Shown here piece after piece: positions 43,150 to 55,489 of a DNA stretch of 64,000 bases. The notes under the pieces are model-generated. The model was not told where the DNA came from. It was given only the letters and a program-made list of their open reading frames with translations, and did no database searches. The translations under genes and the position numbers were made by a program. The stretch is taken from positions 78,846,385 to 78,910,384 of the forward strand of contig CM044315.1 in the NCBI GenBank assembly GCA_024291935.2. Reading direction: 5' to 3'. Source of the stretch: Okapia johnstoni. Its lineage: Eukaryota; Chordata; Mammalia; Artiodactyla; Giraffidae. Numbering within the stretch: the first letter of the stretch is position 1; each line of letters starts with the position of its first letter.

Positions 43150-45290
43150 TCAGTTCTTTTGGGTCACCACAGTGGAAAATCATGGCTTCTCATTCAATTT
43201 ACAGAATTAATCCAGTTCTGAAACCCAGAGCGCCTTTGTTGAACAGAAAGCTAGGTCTCATTATGGAAGAATCCTATAGAATTGCCACAAATATATAATG
43301 TAAATCTTCCTTGTGAGCCTTTCCTAAAGATACCTAAAATCATTTACTAAATTGGAGAAAAGGAAATACTCAGACCTTTGGTGGATGTCTAGACACTACT
43401 TTTGGATTAATGTTAATTCCTGGGAGCCCAAAATGCCACTGTGGCCCACTAATGTATGGGACCAGTCAGTTCATGGGTCTACCCTATGGTAATTCCCACA
43501 ATGACTGGAACAGACAAACTTGACCAGAGGCAAAAATTCCTGTGTTGGCTCTCTAACCCACTGGTAGAAATAGCTCATTATGGTAGAAATAGCTAAATGG
43601 AAGGCCCTTGAACTTCCTCCTCCTACCAAGATAGTAAACCAGAAGCAATGCTGTATTTCTGAGGGAACTACAGAGATGAGTGCAACAGCAAAGACTTGAA
43701 ACATGCAAGATTGGTGATATCTAGGATATCCCCATTTAATTTACCTGTTTGGCCTGGATAGAATGGATATTGGAAAATGGCTGTAGATTCCAATAAACTT
43801 AGTTAGAGTGTGACTTCAGTTGCAACTCCCATTATAAAAGAGTTTCTGTACTGGAACAAATCAATAGAGTCCCTGGCCCTGTTATGTGACTAATGCTTTT
43901 TTCTCCATACCACGTTGAAAGGGTAACCATGAACAGTTTACTTGTACCTGGCAGTGACAACAGCCAAGACATTGACCATCTTGGCTTAGTCCTATGTCAG
44001 CTCTCGATCTGTCTGCCATGTTATAGTCAGCAGAGATCTCCATGGTGCTGATGTTCTGCAAAACGTCACTCTGTCTATTGCAGAGATGACATTTTGCTGA
44101 TTGAATCTGATGAGCAAAAAGTAGCAGTTAATTTGGAAGCCTTACTAAGATATGAGCAAACCAGAAAGTTTGAGGTAAATCTGAGGGACCTGCCACTTCA
44201 GTGGTTTCTGAGAATCCAGCAGACTGGAGCATGTTGAGATATCCTTTCCGCAGTGACAGACAAATTGATGTATTATCTACCATGACAAAAGAATCACAAT
44301 TGATAGGTCTTTTTGGCTTTTGGAGGCAATGTAAACCACGTTTTGAGTTGGAACCATCTGAGGAGTCCCCTATAAGTCTGTAAGTATCAAATGGGGGAAC
44401 AAAGCTTCTGCAAGTCCAGGCTATAGCACAAGATATTCTTCTACTTGGTCCTTATGATCCACTAGGTCCAGTGACACTCAAGAATCTCTAACAAATAAGG
44501 ATGGTAATAAAATCTTAGGCAAGTACCAGTAAGAGATTCACAGTATAGACCTTTAGGATTTTGGAGCAAATCTATGCCCTTTCATCAGCCACCCCATTGC
44601 TTATTTAATGGACTCATGAACAGCATGCTTTGATGATGGAGGTGAGAGCTCTGCATGGGTTCAACAAAATGGACTTTCCCTTAAGGAAGCTGACTTGGCT
44701 TGACTGTTGCTACTTCTGAGTGCCTAATCTGCTAACAGATGATGTCAACACTGAGTCCCCAATAGATAGCATTCCCTAGAGGAACAAGCCAGCCAGCTGA
44801 TGTAGGCTGAATACATTATATATCTCTTTCATCATAGAAAGGTCATAAATCCATCCTTAGAGGACTAGACATATATTATGGATATGGATTTTCCATATCC
44901 TGCCTGTAATGTTTCTGCCAATTCCACCATCTACAGACTCTCAGGATGCTTTATACACTGTCGGATTCTATCCATGGTCAGTGGGCTCATGCCCAGGGAA
45001 TTAACTGGTCTTACTACTTTTACCATTACCTAGAAGTATCTGGCTTACTAAAAAGGTGGAATGGCTTACTGAAGACTCAGTTTTGGTGTCAGTTAGGAGG
45101 CAATACTCTGAAGGGACAGTGTTCTGTCTTACAGGCTGAAATACTGAAATGGAGCAGGACCGTATGGTCCTTGCCCTCCCCCACCCATGTCCTCTGCCTG
45201 CCTTTTGTCTGTGGGAAACTTAAGTCAAAGAATAAGTTTAATTGGAGAAATGAGAATATGTGAAAGCAAAGGGAAACAGTCAAAGGAGAC
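43150..45290 (+). pseudogene. Decayed endogenous retrovirus pol region
   Basis: Several short plus-strand frames resemble retroviral pol, in the expected order. Near 44090 there is a DDILLIES-like piece (RT active-site region, first position degenerate); near 44310 QLIGLFGFWRQ (RT connection type); near 44990-45090 QWAHAQGI and LLKRWNGLLK (integrase core type). Stops and frameshifts break it throughout and no long frame remains. It cannot encode a working protein. Class is uncertain; ERVL/ERV1-like resemblance is from memory. Confidence 0.65.
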
Positions 45291-45299
45291 CAAATAATA

Positions 45300-45670
45300 A
45301 TAACATACTCTTTAGGCATAGTCAAGGACCTTTAGTTCTTTCTCAAGGCCTATAGTTAATATTCTGAGCTGTCTTATAGATGCTAAAACACACAGATGGA
45401 GAAGTTAACCACATGATGACCAGACTGTACCCACAACATGAGTTGCCACAATTCTGAGAACTGGCTTGAAAGAAATGGGAACAAACGGCACCCTGGAACT
45501 AAAGATTAACTGTACCTAAAACAACCAAGATGATCCTGGTCCCCTCTCCCTCCCGCCCCCATCCCAGTTGCTGGCATGTGAAATAAAGCAAACTTTCCTT
45601 TCCTCCAGCCTGGCCTGTTTATTGCCTTTTGAGTGGCGAGCAGCCAGACCCACACACTCTCTTTCAGTAA
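45300..45670 (+). mobile_element. Possible LTR or retroposon inside the ERV relic
   Basis: Contains AATAAA (45582-45587) followed by aactttcctttcctccagc and attgccttttgagtggcgag, an R/U5-like arrangement. Ends not determined. Confidence 0.3.
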
Positions 45671-46280
45671 CAGTATATGCTCTGATTCAGAGATGATTAT
45701 ATGGTACCTTCTCCCCCATAGCCAGAATATATGGGTCTGGGAATCAGTTCATGCAACTAGGATATCTGTAATGCGATGTATGCAAATACTCATTTCAGTC
45801 TTATACCCAATAACCCACAGGATTTTTGCCTCCTAGCTTGTCAACTTTTAGCTTTTGTAGTTCAGAGGCATTGTTCTCAAGTGGGAAACGTTCTGCACAT
45901 GAAGGCTCTGGTTCCTCTGTGTGCTAGCAAGAGTCTGGCCTCATGGAGCCATGGTGGTGACTTAAGCAGACTTGAGACTCCCTCAGGCCAGAAGTGCTTC
46001 TTGTGACTGTCATCCTCTGTGTCAGAAGCTTGTTTTTGGGTAGCTCCCAGTCAGGGATAGAGGGCACCACTCTGTTGCAGGTTGTTTCTGGATTGGGTTT
46101 AAAGTCAGTGCTGCTTATGGTTTGGGCTTATGATTGGTGTTTCTTGTTTCCTTATTATGTTTCTTAATATGTAACTTGATATTGTCGGGGAGAACTGGGT
46201 GAGAGAGGAGAAGAGATGGCCTACATTGCAAGAGTGTCTTGTTTTGACTGGTTAAACTGAGCCTTTGTTAAAGTCTGAGT
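45670..46280 (+). other. Probable continuation of ERV relic, otherwise unassigned
   Basis: The first part (to about 46000) looks like more of the same old retroviral internal sequence; beyond that nothing is recognised. Confidence 0.3.
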
Positions 46281-46498
46281 TGTCCAGGTGGCGCTAGAGG
46301 TAAAGAATCTGCCTGCAATGCAGGAGACACAGGAGACACAGATTTGATCCTTGGGTCAGGAAGGTCCCCTGGAGGAGGGCATGGCAACCCACTCCATTAT
46401 TCTTGCCTAGAGAATCCCGTGGACAGAGGAGCCTGGCAGGCTACAGTCCATAGGGTCGCAAAGAGTCGGACACGACTGAAGTGACTTAGTGCACTCGC
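46281..46498 (+). mobile_element. Bov-tA SINE
   Basis: From tgtccaggtggcgctagagg to actgaagtgacttagtgcac. It holds a small internal duplication, caggagacacaggagacaca. Confidence 0.88.
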
Positions 46499-46499
46499 A

Positions 46500-47085
46500 T
46501 CTCTGAACCATGAGGATCTAGGGGTCACAATAGAGTAGCCACAGGAAGTTGTCTTTTTGCATTGTTGCAACATTCCCTTAAGCTGGAACTTCCCCCACCC
46601 CCTCATGTAGCAGCACCCATGCTTCTGCCATCACACTCAAATTTTCCACTGCTACTTTCGCTGCCATTGTAATCTTTAAATAAACATCAGTTTCACAGGT
46701 AACCCAGCTTTCTAGGTCACCTGTCAGTCTCACTGCCTACAGTCTTGAATGTGGGCCTGAGCAAGTACAACTTGCGTTTTATCTGTTAATATGACCTCAT
46801 TTGTACTTACAGGTTGATGAGGCCTGGGGAAATTCTGATATAAAAACATTTCCAAACTGAAAGTTTTTCTGAGAATGAGACAAAAAGTCCCAATCCAGGC
46901 AAGACCTTTGCAAATACTGGCACATGAAATATGTAGTTCCAGTTTACATTCAAATGGCCACCCACTTCATGTACGAGGGCTGGCTCCACACCTTAAAAGT
47001 CTTTTGTGGCTATGGACAAGGTGTTCTTGCTTTTCGTAACATTCTCTGCCCAGAAGTCTCCTCTGCTCCATTACATCAGCATTAT
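46500..47085. other. Unassigned intergenic sequence
   Basis: No repeat landmark or gene recognised. Confidence 0.4.
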
Positions 47086-47101
47086 TAAAAAGAATTGCCC
47101 A

Positions 47102-47240
47102 GGGACTTCCCTGATGGTCCAGTGGTTAAGACTCTGTACTTCCACTGCAGGGGGTGTGGGTTCCATCCATGGTTGGGAAAGTAAGATTCTGCATTGATCC
47201 CACATGTTGCATGGTACTACCCCCCAAAAAGCTAAGAATA
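47102..47240 (+). mobile_element. CHR-type SINE with 15-bp TSD
   Basis: Starts gggacttccctgatggtcca. Perfect TSD AAAAAGAATTGCCCA at 47087-47101 and 47241-47255. Confidence 0.93.
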
Positions 47241-47259
47241 AAAAAGAATTGCCCACTAA

Positions 47260-48025
47260 CAATCTCAGATGAACAATCATTACAAGAAGTTATTGGTTGA
47301 GTTAACTTTTGAAAAGATTGTCAAAGTGCAGTGGGAGCAGTTCTTGACTTACAACCTGTACTTTTGTACATTATACTTTGATATCTCTAAATAAAACATT
47401 TTGAATGTTTGCACATCTGCTGATAAGTGAACATTTTAATCCATCACACCATACCAAGTGGCAGTTTGGTTTCTCCATTTTTTGCTGGTGTAACAATATT
47501 TGTCCAACTTTGAATTTTTTGTATATTTTATATAAATAAGTGGAAAACGGAAAAAGAAATTGCTGATAGTGGTGATAAAATATATGTCTTATAAATGTAT
47601 TGCAACTGAGATTAAATGGTTACCATTCAGTTAAGCTGAAAGTGTTGACTTTATTCTCATTTAGATGAGAATGTGTTAACTCAGTTTATTTTGTGTTGAC
47701 TTGGATGGAAAAAGAATTAATGAATAGGTAAAAAATACTGGGAATATATAATCAGATATAATTTGAGACTTTATGTATTTTTATATGTATATATATATAT
47801 ACATACACACACATATATTTGCATGTTAAGAATAGATATCTTTCTTTTCCTTGATAAATAGAAAGTTAAATTTTCACACATTTGATTTTTATACAAGATT
47901 TTAGGAGCAGATCATGTAGGAAAATAGAATGTTTATTTCTTGGACCTCTTCCTGGGACACCACTGATCAAAACTGACAAAGAACCTCAAGGGGAGTGTCA
48001 GGATTTTTCAGATCCTACAAGTGCA
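47260..48025. other. AT-rich unassigned sequence
   Basis: Contains a short (TA)n/(CA)n patch at about 47780-47815. No gene seen. Confidence 0.4.
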
Positions 48026-48029
48026 GTAA

Positions 48030-48245
48030 TGGTAATGATAGTGGTAGAGTAGTAATTCCTGTTTAAGTGCTTGCTATGTTTCGGGCTCTATGGTAGCTGT
48101 GTTAACAAGTCGAAAATCATTTAATGCTTTTCAATCTTTAGTTGAAATTCTTGGTTATACGTAGCCCTCCATTTTATAAAGTAGCATTCTAGAGTTCACC
48201 GAATTGAAATGATTTGTCCAAAGTCACAGCCAGTACGTAGAGGCG
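48030..48245 (-). repeat. MIR relic
   Basis: The series tttaagtgcttgctatgttt and tgatttgtccaaagtcacag. Confidence 0.55.
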
Positions 48246-48261
48246 TTTATTGATTCCAAAG

Positions 48262-48572
48262 TGAAAGTGAAAGTCTCTCAGTCGTGTCCAACTCTGTGAC
48301 CCCATGGACTATACAGTGCATGGAATTCTCCAGGCCAGAATACTGGAGTGGGTAGCCGTTCCCTTCTCCAGGGGTTCTTCCCAATCCAGGGATCAAACCC
48401 AGGTCTCCCACATTGGAGGCAGATTCTTTACCAGCTGAGCCACCAGGGAAGCCCAATAATACTGGAGTGGGTAGTCTATCCCTTCTCCAACAGATCTACC
48501 CAACCCAGGAATTGAACCGGGGTCTCCTGCATTGTAGCCGAATTCTTTACCAGCTGAGCTACAAGGGAAGCC
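48262..48572 (-). mobile_element. Bov-tA SINE with duplicated head
   Basis: One full minus-strand Bov-tA (48262-48455) plus a second head half (48456-48572), bounded by one 13-bp TSD, ATTGATTCCAAAG, at 48249-48261 and 48573-48585. The shared TSD shows it inserted as one unit. Confidence 0.9.
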
Positions 48573-48667
48573 ATTGATTCCAAAGCCCATGGTAATCACT
48601 GCCTTGTATTACTTACCTATTTGCCCAATAGTCAAGCTTGACCAAACCTCTTTTATTTACCTAATTT

Positions 48668-48842
48668 AAAAATATTTATTTGGCTGTACTGGATCTTAAT
48701 TACAGCATACGAGATCTTTTTATTGTGGCATGTAGGGTCTTTACTTGTGGCATGTGGAATCTAGTTCCCTGACTAGGGATTGAACCTAGGCCTCCTGCTC
48801 TGGGAGCACAGAGTGTTAGCTACTGGACCACCAGGGAAGTCT
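48668..48842 (-). mobile_element. CHR-type SINE
   Basis: Starts aaaatatttatttggctgta and ends tggaccaccagggaagtctc. Confidence 0.85.
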
Positions 48843-49099
48843 CCAGAACAAACCTCTTTTAAAGTGAGATTATAACCAGATGATAAAACCTGTGTGGAAA
48901 AAAAGGCATGAGTCTCTGTGTCTTGTGTGGATAGATAAAACGTTTTCAGGAACAAGAAATAATAAGCTTTATGATAACACCTCAAAATAATTTTGATAAA
49001 AGTGCTAAAAGGGAAATAAAAGAACACTCAATATATTATGAGTTAATGATGGCACATTTTGTAGAAGACTAGGGCCAATGAAACATTTGCTTTACTAAC

Positions 49100-49540
49100 A
49101 GTGGTCATGTATGGATGTGAGAGTTGGACTATAAAGAAAGCTGAGCGCCAAAGAATTGATGCTTTTGAACTGTGGTGTTGGAGAAGACTCTTAAGAGTCC
49201 CTTGGACTGCAAGAAGATCCAACCAGTCCATGCTAAAGGAGGTCAGGCCTGGGTGTTCATTGGAAGGACTGATGTTGAAGCTGAAACTCCAATACTTTGG
49301 CCACCTGATGCGAAGAACTGACTCATTGGAAAAGACCCTGACGCTGGGAAAGATTGAGGGCAGGAGGAGAAGGGGGCGACAGAGGATGAGATGGCTGGAT
49401 GGCATCATCGACTCAACGGACATGGGTTTGGATGGACTCCGGGAGTTGGTGATGGACAGGGAGGCCTGGCATGCTGCAGTTCATGGGGTCGCAAAGAGTC
49501 AGACAAGACTGAGTGACTGAACTGACTGACTGAACCTGCA
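49100..49540 (+). mobile_element. BovB 3' fragment
   Basis: Begins gtggtcatgtatggatgtg and ends gactgaactgactgactgaa. It keeps a 139-codon open stretch (49101-49520), so it is among the less decayed BovB pieces here. Confidence 0.9.
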
Positions 49541-49694
49541 ATGTACATCAGATGCTATAGGTAAATAGGACCAACAGCACAATAAGTGAATTGTCAAAAT
49601 ATTACTGCCATGTTGAACAGTCATCCGTCTCCACCTGAAGACGGACTCTTGAGTGATGTATGCATTCCTTTTTTAAACTGAACTCTTGGTACTG

Positions 49695-50245
49695 ATGAAC
49701 CTATTTCAGGGCACGAGTAGAGAGGCAGACAAAGAGAATGGACTTGTGGACATGGGGGGAAGGGGAGGGTGGGGCGAACTGAGAGAGTAGCATTGACCTA
49801 TATATACTACCATGTGTAAAATAGCTAGCTGGCAGGAAGCACAGGTGGTGCAGTGGTAAAGAATCCACCTGCCAATGCAGGAGGCACAAGCGACGCGGGT
49901 TTGATCCCTGGGTCAGGAAGATCCTCTGGAGAAGGAAATGGCATCCCACTCCAGTGTTCTTGCCTGGAAAATTCCATGGATGGAGCCTGGCAGGCTTTAG
50001 TCCATGCGGTCGCAAGGAGTTGGAGACGAATGATTGAGTGCACAGACACACATTGTGGGAAGCTGCTGTATAGCACAAGAAGCTCAGCTCGGTGCTCTAT
50101 GATGAACTAGATGGTAGGATGGGGGTGGGGAGGGAGGGAGGCTCAAGAGGGAGGGTTATATATGTATACATATTACCTGATTCACTTTGGTGTACAGTGG
50201 AAACTAACACAACATTGTAAAGCAACTACAAATTAAAAAAAGTTA
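49695..50245 (+). mobile_element. L1 3' UTR split by a Bov-tA
   Basis: Left half has gtagagaggcagacaaagag and accatgtgtaaaatagctag; right half has gggaagctgctgtatagcac, cctgattcactttggtgtac and acattgtaaagcaactacaa. The two halves join across the SINE. Confidence 0.8.
49840..50052 (+). mobile_element. Bov-tA SINE nested in L1
   Basis: From acaggtggtgcagtggtaaa to atgattgagtgcacagacac. ggaagc occurs at both borders, a possible short TSD. Confidence 0.85.
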
Positions 50246-50249
50246 AAAG

Positions 50250-51485
50250 ACTATCAAAAATAAAGACGAGATTGACTTCTTAGTTACAATGTGAAAACAG
50301 CCCTTTTCCAAACTATCTGGAGAAAAATTTTCAAGAAATGGAACTGTGTTGTTAGCTAATAACCATTGTTGCAGCTTTTCTACTTGCAGAGGCAGAAATG
50401 CAAACCCGCAAACGTTGACCAAATGACAGCATACCAGAAAGATCTTGAAAATGGTGTACAGACCACAGGGAGGCAGCTGGGTTCCTGACAAGCAGTGTGT
50501 CCATCAGAAGCTATTTCCATTCCCTCCTAGAAATATATCAGTTAAAGGAGTAAAGGAACATGAGGGAAGAAAGAACAGGATGCTCCCATCTTGGCTAACC
50601 TTTGACTTGGAGAGGCCAATGCAAATTCTGAAACTACAGCAGCAGAAACTGATGGTAACAGTAGTTCAGAATATGAGACCCATTAGATTAAAAGTTGGAG
50701 TCCGTTTTGCTCTGTTTTTCCTGAAGATCTTTTCTAGAAATGAATGCTGTTTGTACTTGAGAGTTGAGAGTATGTAATTAATGTGTTCAATTCTTAAACG
50801 TGTACCAGGTGCTGGGGATGGTTATGCTTGAGTGAGCCTCGTATAGGATGTGTGGGCCAGGAGAGGAGTTGAGAGGAGTGTGTGGGCTGTTCCAGGCAGA
50901 AGGAGCAGTATATGCCGGGGCACAGAAGTAAATGTTGATGTTAAAAAAATGATTTTCTCTGTGGAGTGGGAACAAATTGCTGTCCAGGGAAAAAATCATG
51001 GCTCAGGAGGAAGACAACATTCATGGCACAGATAGGAAAACGATGTGTAATTCTCAGGAGAGGAATAAGGAATCGGCAGGGGGAGAGGAGGACAGAAGAA
51101 ATGAAATAAGGAGGGCAGAATTGATCTGCCAGGGAAAGTAAGAAGTGAGGGGAATTTGGAGTTTGGGGGCAGCCTGGGGGAATAGGCCTGGACAACTTGG
51201 AGAGAGTGAAACAATGAGAAGAAAGGAAAAGGTTGGAATTCCAGGTCCAAGGAAGAACCTTGAGTGAAGTAAGTCATCATGAGCTGGGGAACAGGACAGT
51301 CAGTGATAAGGAGAACACGAGTCCTTCCCAAGTGATATATGAACCATCAGGAAGGCACAGACTTCTGCACTCTGTGGGGCAGTGTCTTGAGCAATCTTTA
51401 TTTGGATATTAAAGAGTAACCCCAGCAGGCTGGAGGACTTAGGGTGGTTGCCAACAGGATATCATCTTCTCTCTTTCTCTCTTGT
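50250..51485. other. Unassigned intergenic sequence
   Basis: No landmark repeat and no supported gene. Open frames on both strands overlap without family signature. Confidence 0.4.
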
Positions 51486-51486
51486 T

Positions 51487-51829
51487 TTAAAATGTTATTT
51501 ATTTATTTGTTTATTTTTGGCTGTGCTGGATCTTCATTGCTGTCCCTGGACTTTCTCTAGTTGCAGTGAGTGGGGGCTGCTCTTCATTTCGGTGTGCTGG
51601 CTTCTCATTGCAGTAGCTTCTTTTGTTGTGGAGCAGGGCCTCTAGGCATGTTGGCTTCCCTATTTGCAGCACTCAGGTTCAGTAGTTGCGGCTCCTTGTG
51701 CTCAGCAGTTGTGGTGGTGCAGGGGCTCAGTTGCCCCATGGCATGTAGAATCTTCCCAGACCAAGGATCAAACCTGTGTCCCCTTCATTGGCAGGTGGAC
51801 TCCCATTCACTGCGCCACTAGGGAAGTCC
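51487..51829 (-). mobile_element. Full-length CHR-type SINE
   Basis: From tgttatttatttatttgttt through gttgcagtgagtgggggctg to ctgcgccactagggaagtcc. Confidence 0.88.
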
Positions 51830-51839
51830 TCTTCTTCTT

Positions 51840-52210
51840 ATATTTGAAGTTTTTGCCTACTTTTTCTAGCTGGCAAACAGTACTTTGTTCTTAAAGTCCT
51901 ATAGTTTGTGGGCTCCATCTTTTATATTTTAAAATAATTTAAATTAGTGAATTTGTAATTTATGTTCTGAATTTAAAATATTTTAAAACATATAAAATAT
52001 AACAATCTTGAACAAATAAAATTATGTACAAGTTTATGTTCTTAATCCAACAAAGAACAATTTTCATATTTAATACATTTTCCCAAATGTCTGGGAATTT
52101 GCAAGTCTAACCTCCAGGCTGAATTAGTTCTCTGATTTAGAGGAAGGGCATTATAGGCAAAGGATGAAGCAAAATACTTGTCACCGTGTCTCTGCTTAAT
52201 TAGTCCCTTA
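51840..52210. other. AT-rich unassigned sequence
   Basis: Nothing recognised. Confidence 0.4.
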
Positions 52211-52225
52211 AAAGAGACTGATCCA

Positions 52226-52370
52226 GGACTTCCTTGGTGCTCCAGTGGCTAAAACTCCAAGCTTCCAATGCAGGGGTCCCGGTTTCAGTCCCTGGTCAGA
52301 GAACTAGATCTCTCCTGCTACAACTAAGACCTGGTACAGCCAAATAAATAATTTTTTTTTTTTTAAAGAG
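52226..52370 (+). mobile_element. CHR-type SINE with 13-bp TSD
   Basis: Starts ggacttccttggtgctccag and ends in a T-run plus aaagag. TSD AGAGACTGATCCA at 52213-52225 and 52371-52383. Confidence 0.9.
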
Positions 52371-52497
52371 AGAGACTGATCCATCCAGGCTATGTGCTCC
52401 ATGGGCTGTAAAACAGTGTGTTCTCCATGTTCTCTATCCCCTCCACTCCCAGTCTGATCTGTCCTTCCTGTTTTGTTTTGTTTTTTTAATTTTTTTT

Positions 52498-52671
52498 GAT
52501 ATGGACCATTTTTAATGTCTTCATTGAATTTCTACAATATTGTTTCTCTTTTGTTTTGGGGTTTTTTTGGCCCCAAGACATATGGGATCTTAGCTCCCTG
52601 ACTAGGGATTGAACCCACATCCCCTGCATTGGAAGGCAAAGTCTTATCCACTAGACCACTAGGGAAGTCCC
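52498..52671 (-). mobile_element. CHR-type SINE
   Basis: The series gatatggaccatttttaatg, ttagctccctgactaggga and agaccactagggaagtccc. Confidence 0.8.
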
Positions 52672-52679
52672 CCTATCCT

Positions 52680-53250
52680 TCCTGTTTGATTTGGATATAC
52701 CAGAAATCACTCTCACTTCTCTGGCCCTGGACTCTTGTTCTATCTTTAATGTCATGAAATGAGTAAGTAGAATACATCAGGTAGATGTATTCAGAGCTCA
52801 GAAGGGAAGTCTACGTTGAAAACATAAATTTGAGTTATTGATGTATAGCTTGTTGTTAAATATATGGGTGTGGATGAAGTTGTGTAGAGAGAGAAGGTTG
52901 AATGAGAAACGGAGTGAAAGAAATATATTGACAGTCCAGGTCAGGTAAAATGAGCTGGGAATGGAGAAAGAGGAATAGGTACAGAGGTGAGAGATCAACT
53001 AGGAGAGTGTGGTGCCACACAAAGTAAGAGAGTGTTTCAAGAGGGAAAGGATGACCAACTGAGTCATATATTCCTGAGAGAGCTAGTAATATGGACACGG
53101 GAAAGTGTCCAAAAGGCTTGCCAATGTGGAGATTGTTAGTGACTGAGGTGAGAGAAATTTTGGTGATGTGGGTAGAAGCTAGGCTGGAGACTATCAGATT
53201 GTGTTGGGGGAGAAAACAAAGTATGAGAACATTCTTCTTTTTTTTAAATA
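52680..53250. other. Unassigned intergenic sequence
   Basis: Nothing recognised. Confidence 0.4.
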
Positions 53251-53257
53251 GCCTATG

Positions 53258-53553
53258 AGGGATTTTTTAAATTATTTATTTATTTATCTTTTTTTTGGTT
53301 GCGCTGGATCTTCATTGGTGCACACTGGCTTGCTCTAGTTGTAATGAGTGGGGGCAACTCTTTGTTGCGGTGCTTAGGCTTCTCATTGCAGTGGCTTCTC
53401 TTGTTGTGGAGCATGGCCTCTGGAGCACGGGCTCAGTTGTGGCGCACGGACTTATTTGCCTCTTGACATGTGGAATCTTCCTGGACCAGGGATTGAACCC
53501 ATGTCCACCACATTGGCAGGCAGATTCCCATCCACTGGGCCACCAGGGAAGCC
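53258..53553 (-). mobile_element. CHR-type SINE, near full length
   Basis: From ggttgcgctggatcttcatt to ctgggccaccagggaagcct. Confidence 0.88.
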
Positions 53554-53674
53554 TGAGAAGATCGTTCTCGACAAAACTTGGCTGTTGGGGGAGAAGAGAG
53601 GGTAGTAGCTGGAAAGGATATTGGATCAAGGGAGAGATTTCCTCATGTAATTGGAGGATCCTAGCCTATGTTTT

Positions 53675-53952
53675 GGAGAAGGCAGTGGCACCCCACTCCA
53701 GTACTCTTGCCTGGAAAATCCCATGGACGGAGGAGCCTGGTAGGCTGCAGTCCATGGGGTCGCTAAGAGTCGGACAAGACTGAGCGACTTCACTTTCACT
53801 TTTCACTTTCATGCACTGGAGAAGGAAATGGCAACCCACTCCAGTATTCTTGCCTGGAGAATCCCAGGGACTGGGGAGCCTGGTGGGCTGCCGTCTATGG
53901 GGTTGCACAGAGTCGGACACGACTGAACCGACTTTGCAGCAGCAACAGCAGC
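53675..53952 (+). mobile_element. Bov-A2 SINE with 12-bp TSD
   Basis: Two Bov-A monomers and a (CAGCAG) type tail. TSD AGCCTATGTTTT at 53663-53674 and 53953-53964. The CAG tail is the tail microsatellite typical of Bov-A2. Confidence 0.93.
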
Positions 53953-54022
53953 AGCCTATGTTTTTGTGCTGATGAAAACAATTCAGTAAATGATGTAGTA
54001 GTTAAGCTAACATTAGCTGCTG

Positions 54023-54225
54023 TATGTGCATGTGTGCTCAGTTGCTTCAGTCATGTCTGACTCTTTATGACCCTATGGACTGTAGCCTGCCAGGCTCCTC
54101 TTGTCCATGGAATTCTCCCGTGTTCTCCTCCAGGGGATCTTCCTGACCTAGGGATTTAATGTGCATCTTGGTATGTCTCCTGCACTGCAGGCAGAATCTT
54201 TACCGCTGAGCCACTGGGGAAGCCC
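54023..54225 (-). mobile_element. Bov-tA SINE
   Basis: From gtgctcagttgcttcagtca to gctgagccactggggaagcc. Confidence 0.87.
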
Positions 54226-54229
54226 AGCT

Positions 54230-55285
54230 CCTATATAAACCTTGCCAATTATGCATAATGGCTCAAACATGATAGAAGTTTGTGTCTTAATAACTTAAAT
54301 TCTAAAGCAATCAGGTTTACTCCAGATGCTAATTCAGGACCTTGACTTCCTATACCTTGTGACTCACCCACCTTTAACAGACTCCTGTGATTCTAAGCTT
54401 GTCTGCATCAAGCCTTGAAAGAGAAAAGAGCATGAATGATATTCATGGGATGTTTTGGGGGGTCTGGCTTGGAAGCAGCAGTGATCACTTCAGCACACAG
54501 AGCCATACTATTAATACATACCTAACTTCCAGAGAGATTCAGAAATCTTGTCTAGCTGTGTGCAGGAAGAGGAAGAAATGGATTTGGTAGCTAGCGATCT
54601 CTGCTATAGGGGGAGAAGTTAAAGATGTAGAAGATGAGGTGGGGGTTGGAGAAGCGGGTAGTGGAAAGAGTGAGCTTTCTAAGAAAGCAAGAGGGGTAGA
54701 AACCAGGCTTAAGAGCCCATGAGGATAGATTTTTTTTCCCAGCCAGGAGACAGGGGCAGGGAGGTCAAGGATATTTGCAAAAGAATGACCACAAAGACAG
54801 ATCGTGTTTAAGGCATTAAGGAGACAAGGACAGAATGGAGCAAAACCAGTAAGTTGGAGATCCTGATAAGGCCAAGACTGACTTCCATGGGGACTCTTAA
54901 ATAATTAAGCTGGAATGAGAGGGCACTGTGGTGTTTGCTCTTTCAAGAAGGATTTGTTTGGACAAGTTGTTTAGGATATGATTGGATTCTGATGACGACA
55001 AGGTCCATATGTGACCACGGACATAGGGAGGTGGAGATGGAATGAAGAAAATAGTCATTGACGGTGAGGAAGTCTAGGAAACCGAGATCCCAGGTTTAGC
55101 TGCGTGGGTACCAACACCACCCAGAAGGATAATAAGAATTGTAAATGAGAGAAAAGGCTTGAATCATATGCCAAAGTCTTCAGAGGATGACAGGTCATGA
55201 CTGAGAAAATGGAAAATGATAGTTTTGTGGGGAGGAGAAGATGGTGGTAAATCTGGATGAGGTGAGACTTTGAAGGCACATAATT
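54230..55285. other. Unassigned intergenic sequence
   Basis: Purine-rich on the plus strand in places; no repeat landmark or gene recognised. Confidence 0.4.
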
Positions 55286-55289
55286 TTTC

Positions 55290-55488
55290 TTTTCTTTTTC
55301 TTTTGGCTGTGCTAGGTCTTCATTGTGTCACACGGGCTCTTCATTTCAGTGTACAGGGTTCTCTGTTTGTGGCACTTGGGCTTAGTTGCCCCGAAGCGTG
55401 TGGGATCTTAGTTCCCTGACCAGGGATTGAACCTGTGTCCCCTGCGTTGGAAGATAAGTTCTTAACCTCCGGATCACCAGGGAAGTTC
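55290..55488 (-). mobile_element. CHR-type SINE
   Basis: The series ttttggctgtgctaggtctt, cagggattgaacctgtgtcc and ggatcaccagggaagttctc. Confidence 0.85.
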
Positions 55489-55489
55489 T

